41,383 nt of DNA from a virus. The DNA is taken from IMG/VR virus record IMGVR_UViG_3300001533_002311, positions 1-41,383 of that record; one strand, given 5' to 3'. A model generated the notes under the pieces. That model was not told the origin of the DNA. It searched no databases and worked only from the letters and a program-made list of their open reading frames with translations. Shown here piece after piece: positions 8,998 through 17,926 of this stretch. The translations under genes and the position numbers were made by a program. Numbering within the stretch: the first letter of the stretch is position 1; every line of letters starts with the position of its first letter.

Positions 8998-10473
8998 TTG
9001 AACGAAGAAGTAACAATTCAAAAAGAAGTTCCCATTGAAGATGATACAATAGAAAAGGAAATGGAAGGCGTAACTCAGATATTGACGCTTTCGCCTAATG
9101 TCGTTAAGACTATTTCTTTTCCGCGTAGTTCTGTGAAGGTATCTAATCCCTCTCTTATAAGACAATTTGGTTGTGTATTGCCCCCATATAATCCTGCTGA
9201 GATTTTAAGATATAAGGAGCTTGATATAACATATCAAACTTGTGTTGAGATAAAGGCAGACACAGCAATAAGTCTCGGGTATTCTTTCAGTAATTATGTT
9301 GAGAACAAGAAAGACATAAAAGAATTCTTTAAAACTCCTAATCGCAATTTTTCTGATACAATGGCGGGAATTCTAAGAGCTATGTATGTTGACCTTGAAG
9401 ATTTTCATAACGGTTATCTTGAGTTTGTCAGGAGCGGGAACAAGCGTTCTATTTATTATATGCCGGCAAAAGATGTTTATATAAGACCTAAAATGGACAG
9501 CAAGGGTAATATGCTTCGTGACGTTGACAAATATTTATTTATCCCCAGCGGGTCAATTACGCCGATAGAACTTGAGCCTTATCCAATTACAAAAAAGGTC
9601 AGGGATGGCGTTCATTATATGTTGCATTTTAAGATACATTCACAAAATGACTTATATTATGGCGTCCCACAAAATGCACACCTTTTTGACCTTATCAAAT
9701 TAAATTATCTCTCAGACCAGTTCAATATAAATTTCTTCTCAAATGGCGGACAGCCTGCTTGGGCGTGTCTTATCACTGGCGGTAAATTATCGGCAAAAGC
9801 TTATAGGAAGATAAAAGAGTTTTTTGAGACCAATTTAAAGGGCGTGGCTAATGCACACAAAATGTTGTTTCTTTCTGTCCCCAACGAAAAGGCAACGATA
9901 AAGCTTATTCCACTTTCAAAGAGTATTGACGAGCAATTCATACATTTAACTGACAAGATACAATTTAAGATAGCATTGAAATGTCGTGTTCACCCGAAGT
10001 TGCTCGGCTTGAACGCAGGCGGCGGTTTGGGTGGCGGTTCTGCCGGCATTACTGACTTGAAGTTGTTTATTGAGACAGTGTCAAAAGCGGCTCAAAGCAA
10101 TATTTCCATGCTTTTTAATAAGTTCCTTGAGCTTGAGTTTGGTGTTTACTGCGGATTTAATTTCAACGGGATGAATATATCGAATGATAAGGATGACGCA
10201 GTCATAGCAAATCTTTACTGGAATATGGTTGACAAGAATGGCAATAGAGTTCTTAGCTTGAACGAGATAAGACAGTTATTTTTGCACCTTAAAGCCATAG
10301 ACTTAAAGAATACGCCTGCCAATGAAGAGCAAACAGAAGAAATAGGACATTTTGAGATTTCGCCAACCAAAGAAGGCGAGATGAGGTCAAGTGATGGTTC
10401 TGATTTAGGTTTGGGAGATGGCGAACAGCCGAATAATCTTGACCCCAATAAGTTTGATAACGAGAAAATATAG
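8998..10473 (+). CDS. Portal protein
   Basis: This 491-aa protein fits phage portals of the PBSX/HK97 type: an N-terminal clip region, YVDLEDFHNGYLEF, PAKDVYIRP, the YGVPQN loop near 220, then NINFFSNGGQPAWACLITGG and a Gly-rich GGGLGGGSAG segment. The portal ring is the DNA gate at the head vertex and docks the terminase. The start is a TTG at 8998, preceded by TAGGAG at a good distance; no ATG fits. The C-terminus is acidic and low in complexity. Confidence 0.88.
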   Translation: MNEEVTIQKEVPIEDDTIEKEMEGVTQILTLSPNVVKTISFPRSSVKVSNPSLIRQFGCVLPPYNPAEILRYKELDITYQTCVEIKADTAISLGYSFSNYVENKKDIKEFFKTPNRNFSDTMAGILRAMYVDLEDFHNGYLEFVRSGNKRSIYYMPAKDVYIRPKMDSKGNMLRDVDKYLFIPSGSITPIELEPYPITKKVRDGVHYMLHFKIHSQNDLYYGVPQNAHLFDLIKLNYLSDQFNINFFSNGGQPAWACLITGGKLSAKAYRKIKEFFETNLKGVANAHKMLFLSVPNEKATIKLIPLSKSIDEQFIHLTDKIQFKIALKCRVHPKLLGLNAGGGLGGGSAGITDLKLFIETVSKAAQSNISMLFNKFLELEFGVYCGFNFNGMNISNDKDDAVIANLYWNMVDKNGNRVLSLNEIRQLFLHLKAIDLKNTPANEEQTEEIGHFEISPTKEGEMRSSDGSDLGLGDGEQPNNLDPNKFDNEKI

Positions 10474-10481
10474 AGGTTAAA

Positions 10482-11705
10482 ATGGATGAAGTAAAGAAAA
10501 AGAAACTTCTAAAGGATGTAACGATAACTCACGTTTCCTATGTCAAGCGTGGCGCAAATCGCAGGCAGTTTTTCTTGGCTAAGGATGAATGCGTTAATCC
10601 TGACATCCAGTTTGACGTAAAGTTCTTTGCAAAAAATGACGAAGAGAACGATGAGAAAAAACTTTTGTATGGTATCGTCTATGAGCCTGATGTTGAAGAT
10701 GCTCATGGCGATTTTATGGAATCCAAAGAAATCGAGAAAACTGCTCACGAGTTTTTAGAGCATTACAGAAATGTTGACACCGAACACAATATGCTTGCAG
10801 GCGCAGGCGTGGTTGTGGAGAGCTATATTGCCCCGAAAGACTTATACATAGGCACTAATGTCGTAAAATCTGGTAGTTGGATTTTAGTGACACGTGCCAA
10901 TGATGAGATTTGGGAAGCATGGAAAGAAGGCGAAATTACTGGATATTCCATGTTTGGTGTTGCTCGTGAAACTCAAATGAGCAAAGGAGAGTCTAAAGTG
11001 AAATCCTTAATCCGAAAGGCGCTGGAAGCTTTAGGCATTAAAAAGAGTTTTGAGGAAACGCTTGATGAGATTATCAATTCTCTCACGAGTAACCCGCTCT
11101 TTATAATTGACGTTATGCAGGAAGACTTCTTTAAAAGTGTTGCGTGGGACGCATTGAGCGAGGAGCAATTAGTTGCTCTTTCTAAATCTATGCGGTCAGC
11201 CGCCGAATTCATTGATAAGAAAGTATCTGGCATAATTAAGACTGATGATGCCGAGCCGAAAGCGGAAACAGAAACTGAACAAGACAGCGTGAAAACCCCT
11301 AACAACGATGCTGAGCCTGTTGAGAAACCAGACAGCACCGAAGATAATGTAGAGAAAAAACCTGATAAAGACCAGTTGCCTGAGCCTGACGAGGACGAAG
11401 AAGATGAAACTGAGCCTGAAAATGACAATGAAGAAGAAAAAGAGCCTGAGATGAAAGTTGACGTTGAAGAGCCAGAAAAAGCAGGCAATATCCAAAACGA
11501 GGTTGACACGATTGCCGAAAAACTTCAAGAAAGCCTTAATGGAGCAATTCTTAAAATGGAAAAGCGTCTTGATGAAAAGATAGACAAGCTTCAAAAGGAA
11601 CTTGATACAACCAACGAAAAACTAAACGAAACAAGAACAGACTCCATTGTCAAGGTTGCCCCGCAAAGGGTCGAACCGAAACAAAGTGGATATGGACTTG
11701 TATAA
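10482..11705 (+). CDS. XkdF-like prohead protease with scaffold-like tail
   Basis: This 407-aa protein has an N-terminal XkdF-type putative phage serine protease domain: YGIVYEPDVEDAHGDFM, FLEHYRNVDTEHN, VVVESYIAPKD and a GEITGYSMFG segment. From about residue 245 on it is very acidic (repeats of EPE, DED and PE) and then forms a coiled coil (about 345-390), as expected of an internal scaffold that is removed during head maturation. The order portal, protease, capsid supports this. A GAGG ribosome site precedes the ATG. The exact catalytic residues are not certain from sequence alone. Confidence 0.8.
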   Translation: MDEVKKKKLLKDVTITHVSYVKRGANRRQFFLAKDECVNPDIQFDVKFFAKNDEENDEKKLLYGIVYEPDVEDAHGDFMESKEIEKTAHEFLEHYRNVDTEHNMLAGAGVVVESYIAPKDLYIGTNVVKSGSWILVTRANDEIWEAWKEGEITGYSMFGVARETQMSKGESKVKSLIRKALEALGIKKSFEETLDEIINSLTSNPLFIIDVMQEDFFKSVAWDALSEEQLVALSKSMRSAAEFIDKKVSGIIKTDDAEPKAETETEQDSVKTPNNDAEPVEKPDSTEDNVEKKPDKDQLPEPDEDEEDETEPENDNEEEKEPEMKVDVEEPEKAGNIQNEVDTIAEKLQESLNGAILKMEKRLDEKIDKLQKELDTTNEKLNETRTDSIVKVAPQRVEPKQSGYGLV

Positions 11706-11721
11706 ATAGGAGAAATTGAAG

Positions 11722-13218
11722 ATGCCTGATAAAATCACCATCAATGCCAAAGACATTCTTGAGATGGTAAACATTCTCAAGTCAACTGTCGAAAATGGCG
11801 GGTCGCCAGAGAACAAAAACGAAAAAGCTTTAAGTCCTATGGCGGCTTATCTGCTTGCAAAAGCGGATTATCCGATACAGGATGTAGATGGCAAAATGTT
11901 GGCAAAGTCCGAGATTGACGAGGTTACTCTTGACTTTACGCGTGGTCGCACCCTTACAGAAGAGGAAAGCGAAATTGCCATCAATTACATCTATAACACC
12001 AACCCGTATTTATCAATGTTCAATACACGCATTGTCAAAAAGCTGGTCACGCCAGTTGAAGGCAAGGCAATTACCCGCAAAAACCTGATTTCCAACGAGC
12101 AGAAGGGCGGTGAGGTTTCTGTTATCAATCGCAGGATTGTTCACAACTTCGGCGTTAATCTCTATTTGAGACACACCCAGTTGCAAAAGGACATTCCGCT
12201 TCAGACCGTGATTGACAATCTGCACAATCCGGGCTGGGAAACTCAGGTTATCAATGATGTTGCAACTGCTCTCGGCAATGACATCCTGTTGCTTGCCCTG
12301 AATGGGCTTGGCGGGAATTACGCCAGCACTGAAGATTTTTATGACCTTAACAAAGGTTTCAATAAAATCTTGCAGGAAGCTGACGGAATACACACCAATA
12401 CCTATGGCGAAATCACCGTTGTCGGTTTCTTGGGAATTTACCTGACGCCGCAAAAGGTGGATGCCTCTGGAGCAATTGGCACAGACTACACAGGCACAAA
12501 CTTGCTTGCGTTGATGCGTAAAATCTACAAGGCTATGCCCAAGAAATATCGTGACAACCCAAACAACGTGTTTATGATGTCTCAGGCTGATATTGACCTT
12601 TATCTTGACACACGTTCGGATATGACCAACCCAAGCAATACCACGCGCGAAGCAATCCTCAATACTGGAATCGTGCCTTCCTTTATGGGATTCCGTCTTG
12701 TCGCAATGCCCGGCTGGTTGTCAATCAATGAAACTCACGAGTCTGACGACACTTTGTATGGTTCGATTGTTTTTGGTGACCTCAAGAGTCTTGACGTTGC
12801 CTCTGACAAAGTGAACTATATGCGGACTTCTTCGTTCAATGCTCGTGCTGACCTCGGTCCTGCCTTTGAGTATAACTATGATATGTATCTGGACTTCCAG
12901 CCTGCCATCCCTGAAAGCTTTGTAATTGCTTTCAATGGAGCAAAGGTTTCTGACCCTGTCCTGCTGTCTGCTGACAACTCAAAGAATGGTATGGTCGGGT
13001 TTACTCCTTCGGGAACTAATACCTATGCCGAATCTGGTAGCGCCGATACTCCGTGGCACGTGTGTGTTGATAATCGGGGCGCAGTTATCGTGAAATCACC
13101 AAATTCACTTACTGCCGCCACCACGCTTGCTGATGCGTTAGAAGTCGCAGATGCAGTGGTGCAACTGATGATATTTATATCCGCGCCTACCATCCTTATA
13201 TGGACGCTTCGGATATGA
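11722..13218 (+). CDS. Major capsid protein; C-terminus probably frameshifted
   Basis: This 498-aa protein resembles P2-type HK97-fold capsid proteins: INRRIVHNFGVNLYLRHTQL, then a long NALGNDILLLALNGLGG-like region and PGWLSINETHESDD. The ATG at 11722 has AGGAGA 9 nt before it; TTG at 11716 is too close to that site. The last 17 residues (LMIFISAPTIL and on) look hydrophobic and foreign. In the -1 frame the same DNA encodes TDDIYIRAYHPYMDASDMIT and ends at 13244, close to the next gene's ribosome site. This suggests a one-base indel in the read, a recent mutation, or a programmed frameshift near 13159-13164. Confidence 0.87.
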   Translation: MPDKITINAKDILEMVNILKSTVENGGSPENKNEKALSPMAAYLLAKADYPIQDVDGKMLAKSEIDEVTLDFTRGRTLTEEESEIAINYIYNTNPYLSMFNTRIVKKLVTPVEGKAITRKNLISNEQKGGEVSVINRRIVHNFGVNLYLRHTQLQKDIPLQTVIDNLHNPGWETQVINDVATALGNDILLLALNGLGGNYASTEDFYDLNKGFNKILQEADGIHTNTYGEITVVGFLGIYLTPQKVDASGAIGTDYTGTNLLALMRKIYKAMPKKYRDNPNNVFMMSQADIDLYLDTRSDMTNPSNTTREAILNTGIVPSFMGFRLVAMPGWLSINETHESDDTLYGSIVFGDLKSLDVASDKVNYMRTSSFNARADLGPAFEYNYDMYLDFQPAIPESFVIAFNGAKVSDPVLLSADNSKNGMVGFTPSGTNTYAESGSADTPWHVCVDNRGAVIVKSPNSLTAATTLADALEVADAVVQLMIFISAPTILIWTLRI

Positions 13219-13263
13219 TTACATTCACTGCGACAATCTCATGAACAATCTGAGAGGTAAGAA

Positions 13264-13551
13264 ATGAACAAAGCAAAAAAGAACTCTGACAAAAAGACAG
13301 AGCCTAAAATCACCTTGCAAGAGGAAAAGGTAAAAGACAAAAAGGTGACAGACGAGGTTGTCGAAACGACAACAACGTTTAAGCCGCTTCCCAAGAAGAA
13401 GAAGCCTACGAATGAACAGGTCAAGGTGTTTATGAGACGTGACGTAACGATAAAAGGATTGAAGCCAATGACTGCTCATATTCGTTATCTCGTTCCAAAA
13501 GACCGTTTGCCTGATTTTCCGAAAGGCTCGTTTGTCATAATCGACAAGTAA
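13264..13551 (+). CDS. Small basic protein of the head region, unknown
   Basis: This 95-aa protein follows the capsid gene. The first half is Lys/Glu-rich and likely disordered (MNKAKKNSDKKTEPK and KPLPKKKK). The second half reads VFMRRDVTIKGLKPM and YLVPKDRLPDFPKG, which could be a small beta fold. The position suggests a head decoration or connector protein, but I do not recognise a family. A GAGAGG site lies 8-12 nt before the ATG. Confidence 0.65.
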   Translation: MNKAKKNSDKKTEPKITLQEEKVKDKKVTDEVVETTTTFKPLPKKKKPTNEQVKVFMRRDVTIKGLKPMTAHIRYLVPKDRLPDFPKGSFVIIDK

Positions 13552-13566
13552 TAGGAAAGGTTACGC

Positions 13567-14073
13567 ATGGCATACTCTCACGATAGTATAGTCCAGGACA
13601 AAATGGCACAGCTTGCCAATGTCACGAAATCTGCTCAAGGATTTATCAATACGCAGATTCTTTCGTCAGGCGCAAGAGATATGCACGACAATCTCGGCGA
13701 GACTCAATACAGCGAATACATCACAGACTTCAATCTGTATGATGAAACTTCGTTTGGCACGTTTGATGCCAAGAGTTTTGACGAATTGACTGACGATGAA
13801 AAAGTCATGCGTAACCTTATTTTTGCAGAGTCTTATTTCTGCCTGTATTATCTTGCTATTGCACTCAAGAAACTTGTCAAGGGCGCAGTAAATACTACCC
13901 GCGACCAAGCAGGCGGTGCTTCAATTGTTGCCGCAAAATATGATGATATAATAGCCAACGCTGACAACTACCGCGAACAGGCTTTTCAATGTCTTTCATC
14001 TGCAGGCGCAATTGGTGGTGACGAAGATAATGATATTCACGTTGAAGGAACTTTTGGAGCATTTGTAGTATGA
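13567..14073 (+). CDS. Probable head-tail connector protein
   Basis: This 168-aa, mainly helical and acidic protein lies between the capsid and tail tube genes. It has FDELTDDEKVMRNLIFAESYFCLYYLAIALKK cut into helices of about 20 residues, as in gp6-like adaptors. There is no catalytic motif. It starts with ATG at 13567 after AGG and overlaps the next gene by 4 bp (ATGA). The assignment rests on position and helical content. Confidence 0.6.
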   Translation: MAYSHDSIVQDKMAQLANVTKSAQGFINTQILSSGARDMHDNLGETQYSEYITDFNLYDETSFGTFDAKSFDELTDDEKVMRNLIFAESYFCLYYLAIALKKLVKGAVNTTRDQAGGASIVAAKYDDIIANADNYREQAFQCLSSAGAIGGDEDNDIHVEGTFGAFVV

Positions 14074-14471
14074 GTATTACAAGTCCGTTCCTGTTGAAAC
14101 ATCAGGTCTTGGTCGCTCAACTTACCGTAAGCTATGGCGAAATATATAGCATCGCAAGAAGTGAGTCTGAATTGACAATGGGAACATTCCCCGCAATCGG
14201 ACTTTTTCTTGGGATTAGTGAACACTCAAAAGAATCACGTGCATACGCACCCATTAACTATACATATATTCTTGTTTGTTTTGACAGTTATGAGTTCGAG
14301 ACCGATACAGATTTACTAGAAAAACAGCAAGCTATGTTTGGGTTAATGGAACAAATCATACAAGAAATGTCATTTGAGGTTCTGACAGATATAGAGCCTG
14401 TAGTTTCTATCGGTATAGAAGAAGGCTCTTTCATAACTGGCTGGACATCAACCATAACATTTAACGCTTAA
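14070..14471 (+). CDS. Probable tail terminator or completion protein
   Basis: This 133-aa protein lies directly before the tail tube genes, where siphoviruses encode the tail terminator or minor tail completion protein. It has an alpha-beta pattern: SPFLLKHQVLVAQLTV, then YTYILVCFDSYEFETD and a helix EKQQAMFGLMEQIIQEM, ending in a GWTSTITFN strand. That order of strands, a helix and a final strand fits the terminator fold. No sequence family is recognised with certainty. Confidence 0.5.
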   Translation: MSITSPFLLKHQVLVAQLTVSYGEIYSIARSESELTMGTFPAIGLFLGISEHSKESRAYAPINYTYILVCFDSYEFETDTDLLEKQQAMFGLMEQIIQEMSFEVLTDIEPVVSIGIEEGSFITGWTSTITFNA

Positions 14472-14486
14472 TAGGAGAAACATAAA

Positions 14487-15029
14487 ATGGCTTTAGAATA
14501 TGGAACTACTGGAATCAAGCAGAAAGACTGGGATGTCTATGTTGCCCAAAATGGTGACAGTCATGCGTCCGCAATGACAACTTATAAAAGTATTCAAGAT
14601 AAAACGAATCTTGATGCTCTTATGACGGCTATGTCTGGCGTGACAAATGGCGGACGTCTCGGTGAATGTCGTGCTGATTCTATTGACCTCGGGCTGGACA
14701 AAGGTGATACGGTTGACGGAAATAATCTCGGTGAGATTGTTCTCAACAAAGCCTGCACCTTTGCCGCCGAACTCATCAACGCTACTCCTGCAAACATTGC
14801 CGCACTTGAAGATATTGACGGACTTGCTTGTGATGTCCTTCTGGTTGAAGTCGATACTCATGATGTAAGCGGAAGTCCCTACAAGACGGTAGTCCTGCTT
14901 GAGAATCTCGTTGTGAACTATGCTGAAAAAATCACTGGTGGTGATTCTATCCGCTCAACTGTGTCCATCTCAAGGAATGTTGGTTCGCCTTCATCCTTCC
15001 GCATTATTGACGATATAGATTACACCTAA
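14487..15029 (+). CDS. Major tail tube protein (copy 1)
   Basis: This 180-aa protein has the features of a phage tail tube subunit: a beta-rich fold and the conserved core RADSIDLGLDKGDTVDG followed by NLGEIVLNKACTFAAELINA. It has a strong AGGAG ribosome site. The next gene encodes a longer paralogue with the same core. It is the shorter of the two and so the more likely main tube protein. Confidence 0.75.
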   Translation: MALEYGTTGIKQKDWDVYVAQNGDSHASAMTTYKSIQDKTNLDALMTAMSGVTNGGRLGECRADSIDLGLDKGDTVDGNNLGEIVLNKACTFAAELINATPANIAALEDIDGLACDVLLVEVDTHDVSGSPYKTVVLLENLVVNYAEKITGGDSIRSTVSISRNVGSPSSFRIIDDIDYT

Positions 15030-15042
15030 TTTGGAGGTAAAA

Positions 15043-15972
15043 ATGTGTCCTCCACTTAACTATGGAACTGAAAACGTAAAGCGGAAAGGCTACAAAGTTT
15101 GGCTTGCGAGCATAAACGATTCAACATGGTCTGATGCCCTGTCTGCCGTTAGTGCCTTGCTTGCAGGTGCTTCAACTGCCAGATTTACGCCAGAACTTGA
15201 ATCATTGCTGTCTGACGCGCTTGCCTACTTTCAACACGTGGGCGAGATGCGTGCTGACTCAATAGATATTGGTCTTGAGAAAGGCGACACGGTTGATGGT
15301 AACAACTTGGGAGAGATTGTTCTTTCAAAGGCTTGCACATTCTCGGCTGAGTTGATAAACGCCACTCCTGACAATATCAATGAACTGGCTAATCTTGGCG
15401 ACAAGGAAGCACTTGTTATCCTGCAGGAAGTTGACGAGTTCCGCAGAAGCTGGTCAATGGATGCACCGGAAGGAGAAGAAGGTGCTTACGATGCGGCAAC
15501 AACCCACACAAAGTCCATTATTGTAATTGGAAACGGAAACAACGGGTTCAATCTGTCCGTATCTGAGAAAGTGACTGGTGGCAACATTACAACTGCCACT
15601 CTCACATTCTCAAAATCTGTAAGTTCAATGAGCAATTTCAGACAGATATTTGACGTTGAGATGAATGCAGACCTGATAAGTTATTTTAACGCTTTCTTTG
15701 ACACCATTGATGATGCCTGGATTAGCGACTTAGCAGCTTATAGGACTGCATATAATGTAGAATATCCAACTGATTATACTGATAAGGAAATGTTCTATTA
15801 CATAATGTATAGATACAAAGAAGAGGGTGGATATGATGATGCCTACTTTGATGGACTGCTTGCAACTGATATTAAAAGTGGCGAATCTATCTTTACATTG
15901 GATACCGCGGAAGGATTACTTGTTCCTGACCTTTTGCTATCACTTTCGGCTACAATTGACGGAAGTGTATAA
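15043..15972 (+). CDS. Tail tube paralogue with C-terminal extension (copy 2)
   Basis: This 309-aa protein repeats the core of the preceding tube protein almost word for word (RADSIDIGLEKGDTVDG, NLGEIVLSKACTF, AELINATPDN) and shares the KVTGG/KITGG and SMSNFR/SPSSFR segments. It adds an insertion near 130-160 and a roughly 100-residue acidic, Tyr-rich C-terminal domain (VEYPTDYTDKEMFYYIMYRY and on). The start is the ATG at 15043, just after GGAGG; TTG at 15031 lies on the ribosome site itself. It may form a tube variant with surface domains. A strong terminator follows directly. Confidence 0.72.
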   Translation: MCPPLNYGTENVKRKGYKVWLASINDSTWSDALSAVSALLAGASTARFTPELESLLSDALAYFQHVGEMRADSIDIGLEKGDTVDGNNLGEIVLSKACTFSAELINATPDNINELANLGDKEALVILQEVDEFRRSWSMDAPEGEEGAYDAATTHTKSIIVIGNGNNGFNLSVSEKVTGGNITTATLTFSKSVSSMSNFRQIFDVEMNADLISYFNAFFDTIDDAWISDLAAYRTAYNVEYPTDYTDKEMFYYIMYRYKEEGGYDDAYFDGLLATDIKSGESIFTLDTAEGLLVPDLLLSLSATIDGSV

Positions 15973-15985
15973 TAAACCTAAAACC

Positions 15986-16017
15986 GGGGCAGGCAGAAAT
16001 GTCTGCCCCTTTTTTTT
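15986..16017 (+). terminator. Rho-independent terminator after the tube genes
   Basis: A 10-bp stem (GGGGCAGGCA with TGTCTGCCCC, one G-U pair) closes a GAAA tetraloop at 15996-15999, followed by eight T residues at 16010-16017. It is a textbook intrinsic terminator. It would lower transcription between the abundant structural proteins and the tape measure group. Confidence 0.95.
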
Positions 16018-16027
16018 GGAGTAATAT

Positions 16028-16669
16028 ATGAGTAATTTCAAAAAGGACGTTCTAACAGTCTCGCGCGTAATGTTTGCACTTAAAAATGCAGACATAGATA
16101 CTGGTAATATTAATTTGGGCGATATAAGTTCTTATGTAAACGTAATGTCCGCATTGAATGATGAAAAGCTGGCTGAAGAAATATTTGGGTTGATAACAAC
16201 AGATAATTCTGCCGACAGCCTGAAAACAATCAATATGTATTTTATCTACTTAATGGAACAATCGCTTTTCTTTACAAAAGAAATATCTCGCAGGGTTGAA
16301 CACGCAAAAAAAATGGAGGTATATAAAGAGGATACTGAAGAGGAAATCGAAGTAAAACGACTGGAGCATAAAGACGATTATCCAAGCGACTATTATATGT
16401 CCTGCTTTATGATACTGGCAAAGAATGGGATTGACGCAAGCAATCTATGTGTAGGCGAGTCTCTGATAATGATGGAAAACATTCTTTGTGAGGAAATGAA
16501 CAAATCAACAATGGAACTACTCGGCTATGTTTCAATAAAAGATAATGGCAAATCTTTTGCTGAAAACATAAAGAAAATAATCAAATATGCAAACTTTTAT
16601 GCTTTTGCTCTTGACATATATAATGGAGTAAGTGAAATGTATGATAGATTAGAGAAGAAGGAAAAGTAA
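16028..16669 (+). CDS. Probable tail assembly chaperone
   Basis: This 213-aa acidic, helical protein sits between the tube and tape measure genes, where siphoviruses encode the tail assembly chaperone that coats the tape measure. The Lys/Glu-rich middle (EDTEEEIEVKRLEHKDD) and the helical ends fit. I see no slippery heptamer joining it to the next frame, so the usual G/GT frameshift is not evident. ATG at 16028 follows GGAG. Confidence 0.55.
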   Translation: MSNFKKDVLTVSRVMFALKNADIDTGNINLGDISSYVNVMSALNDEKLAEEIFGLITTDNSADSLKTINMYFIYLMEQSLFFTKEISRRVEHAKKMEVYKEDTEEEIEVKRLEHKDDYPSDYYMSCFMILAKNGIDASNLCVGESLIMMENILCEEMNKSTMELLGYVSIKDNGKSFAENIKKIIKYANFYAFALDIYNGVSEMYDRLEKKEK

Positions 16670-16672
16670 GAA

Positions 16673-17911
16673 ATGGCTACAAGGTTGTATGAATCATCTT
16701 TTGACATCAGCTCATTTATTAATGAAATTCTTGAATACGCCCAATTAGCGGGTAAAAATTCTGAAGATATAAGGCATGATTTATATTATAAGTTGCCTAC
16801 GGAGATAGGCAGAGACAAAGAACTAAAAAGGATGTTAAATGCTGAGATTCTTAAGAGATTGAAGTATTCAACTGGTAGCCTTATAAATTCATTGGCTATT
16901 AATGCAAGTGTTGATTTAGATAGCAAATCAAGAACAGTAAAACCAGTAATAGACAAAGGGAAACGTCATTGGGTTGCTCAATATAATACCAGTATGAAAA
17001 TTGCTGTTGATTTAACAACTAAAGACAAAACCTTAATTAATGCTTTATTGTCTGAGCCAGAATTATCTGGGAAAGTGCCAAGTATTGCTAAACTAACCGA
17101 ATGGATAAGGGGAAAAGATAGATATTTTGAAGAATCAATAGAAGACATACATGAAAGAAGAGTTTTAAAGGCTTTAAGGTTACAGCGAAATAAGTTAGAG
17201 AGACAAACATCTACTGGTGGAATTGTAAAAACCGCCACAAGAATGGTACAAGAGGATAAAACCCCGCCAATTGAAGTTATAGCGAAAACAATAAGAAGTC
17301 GGATGCGGGGAAGAGTAAAGGCAGGACTTCCGCCTACAAAAGGTAGTGAGTACATATTCTTAGGGTTATATGAATCTGGGTTAACCAAAAAAAGGGGGCA
17401 CCCACAAGAATTTCTTATGCCTAAATACAGGGTGGAATCAAGACCTTTATATACCATAAATCCAAATATTACGCCAGAAGGAATTTTAAACCAGATAATC
17501 AGACGAGTATTATCTGCCTATATAAAAAAAGTGTTAAAACTTGTCGCGAAAAAGTTCAAAGAAGGTGGCGGCATTGCCAGCGATTACAAATCAATATCTT
17601 ATAAGATTGGTCTTATGAGGGCACTCGGTTGGTCAGACGAAGGAATAAAAAAGGCAAATTACTTGATTGATTCGCTTAGGGGAAATTTAAGTACTCCAAA
17701 GAGGCAAAAATATCATGACGAAGTATCAATGTACTTAAATAATCTGGAATCAAAACAAGTTAGAATTATAATGGATTATGCTCGCAGTGATTCACTTGCG
17801 TTAAAAAGAACCATAATAAGTGCAGTAAAACACCTAAATTCTATGAAAGTTTACTACATTAAAAGACGGCGTGCAAAACGACGCAAAAGAAAAGCAAGAA
17901 GAATAAGTTAA
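16673..17911 (+). CDS. Unknown basic protein before the tape measure
   Basis: This 412-aa, Lys/Arg-rich protein is not recognised. It starts 4 bp after the previous gene and ends just before the tape measure gene. It is mostly helical and finishes with a very basic tail (KRRRAKRRKRKARR). The middle contains a hydrophobic-charged stretch, GGGIASDYKSISYKIGLMRA. The slot usually holds the second chaperone product, but the size and charge do not fit that. Binding to the acidic tape measure coil or to DNA is possible; this is only inference. Confidence 0.7.
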   Translation: MATRLYESSFDISSFINEILEYAQLAGKNSEDIRHDLYYKLPTEIGRDKELKRMLNAEILKRLKYSTGSLINSLAINASVDLDSKSRTVKPVIDKGKRHWVAQYNTSMKIAVDLTTKDKTLINALLSEPELSGKVPSIAKLTEWIRGKDRYFEESIEDIHERRVLKALRLQRNKLERQTSTGGIVKTATRMVQEDKTPPIEVIAKTIRSRMRGRVKAGLPPTKGSEYIFLGLYESGLTKKRGHPQEFLMPKYRVESRPLYTINPNITPEGILNQIIRRVLSAYIKKVLKLVAKKFKEGGGIASDYKSISYKIGLMRALGWSDEGIKKANYLIDSLRGNLSTPKRQKYHDEVSMYLNNLESKQVRIIMDYARSDSLALKRTIISAVKHLNSMKVYYIKRRRAKRRKRKARRIS

Positions 17912-17926
17912 TTTTGTGAGGAACAA

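Noticed and set aside
16640-16680. Programmed frameshift of the tail chaperone
   Set aside because: No X XXY YYZ slippery heptamer occurs at the gene junction, and the next gene has its own start.
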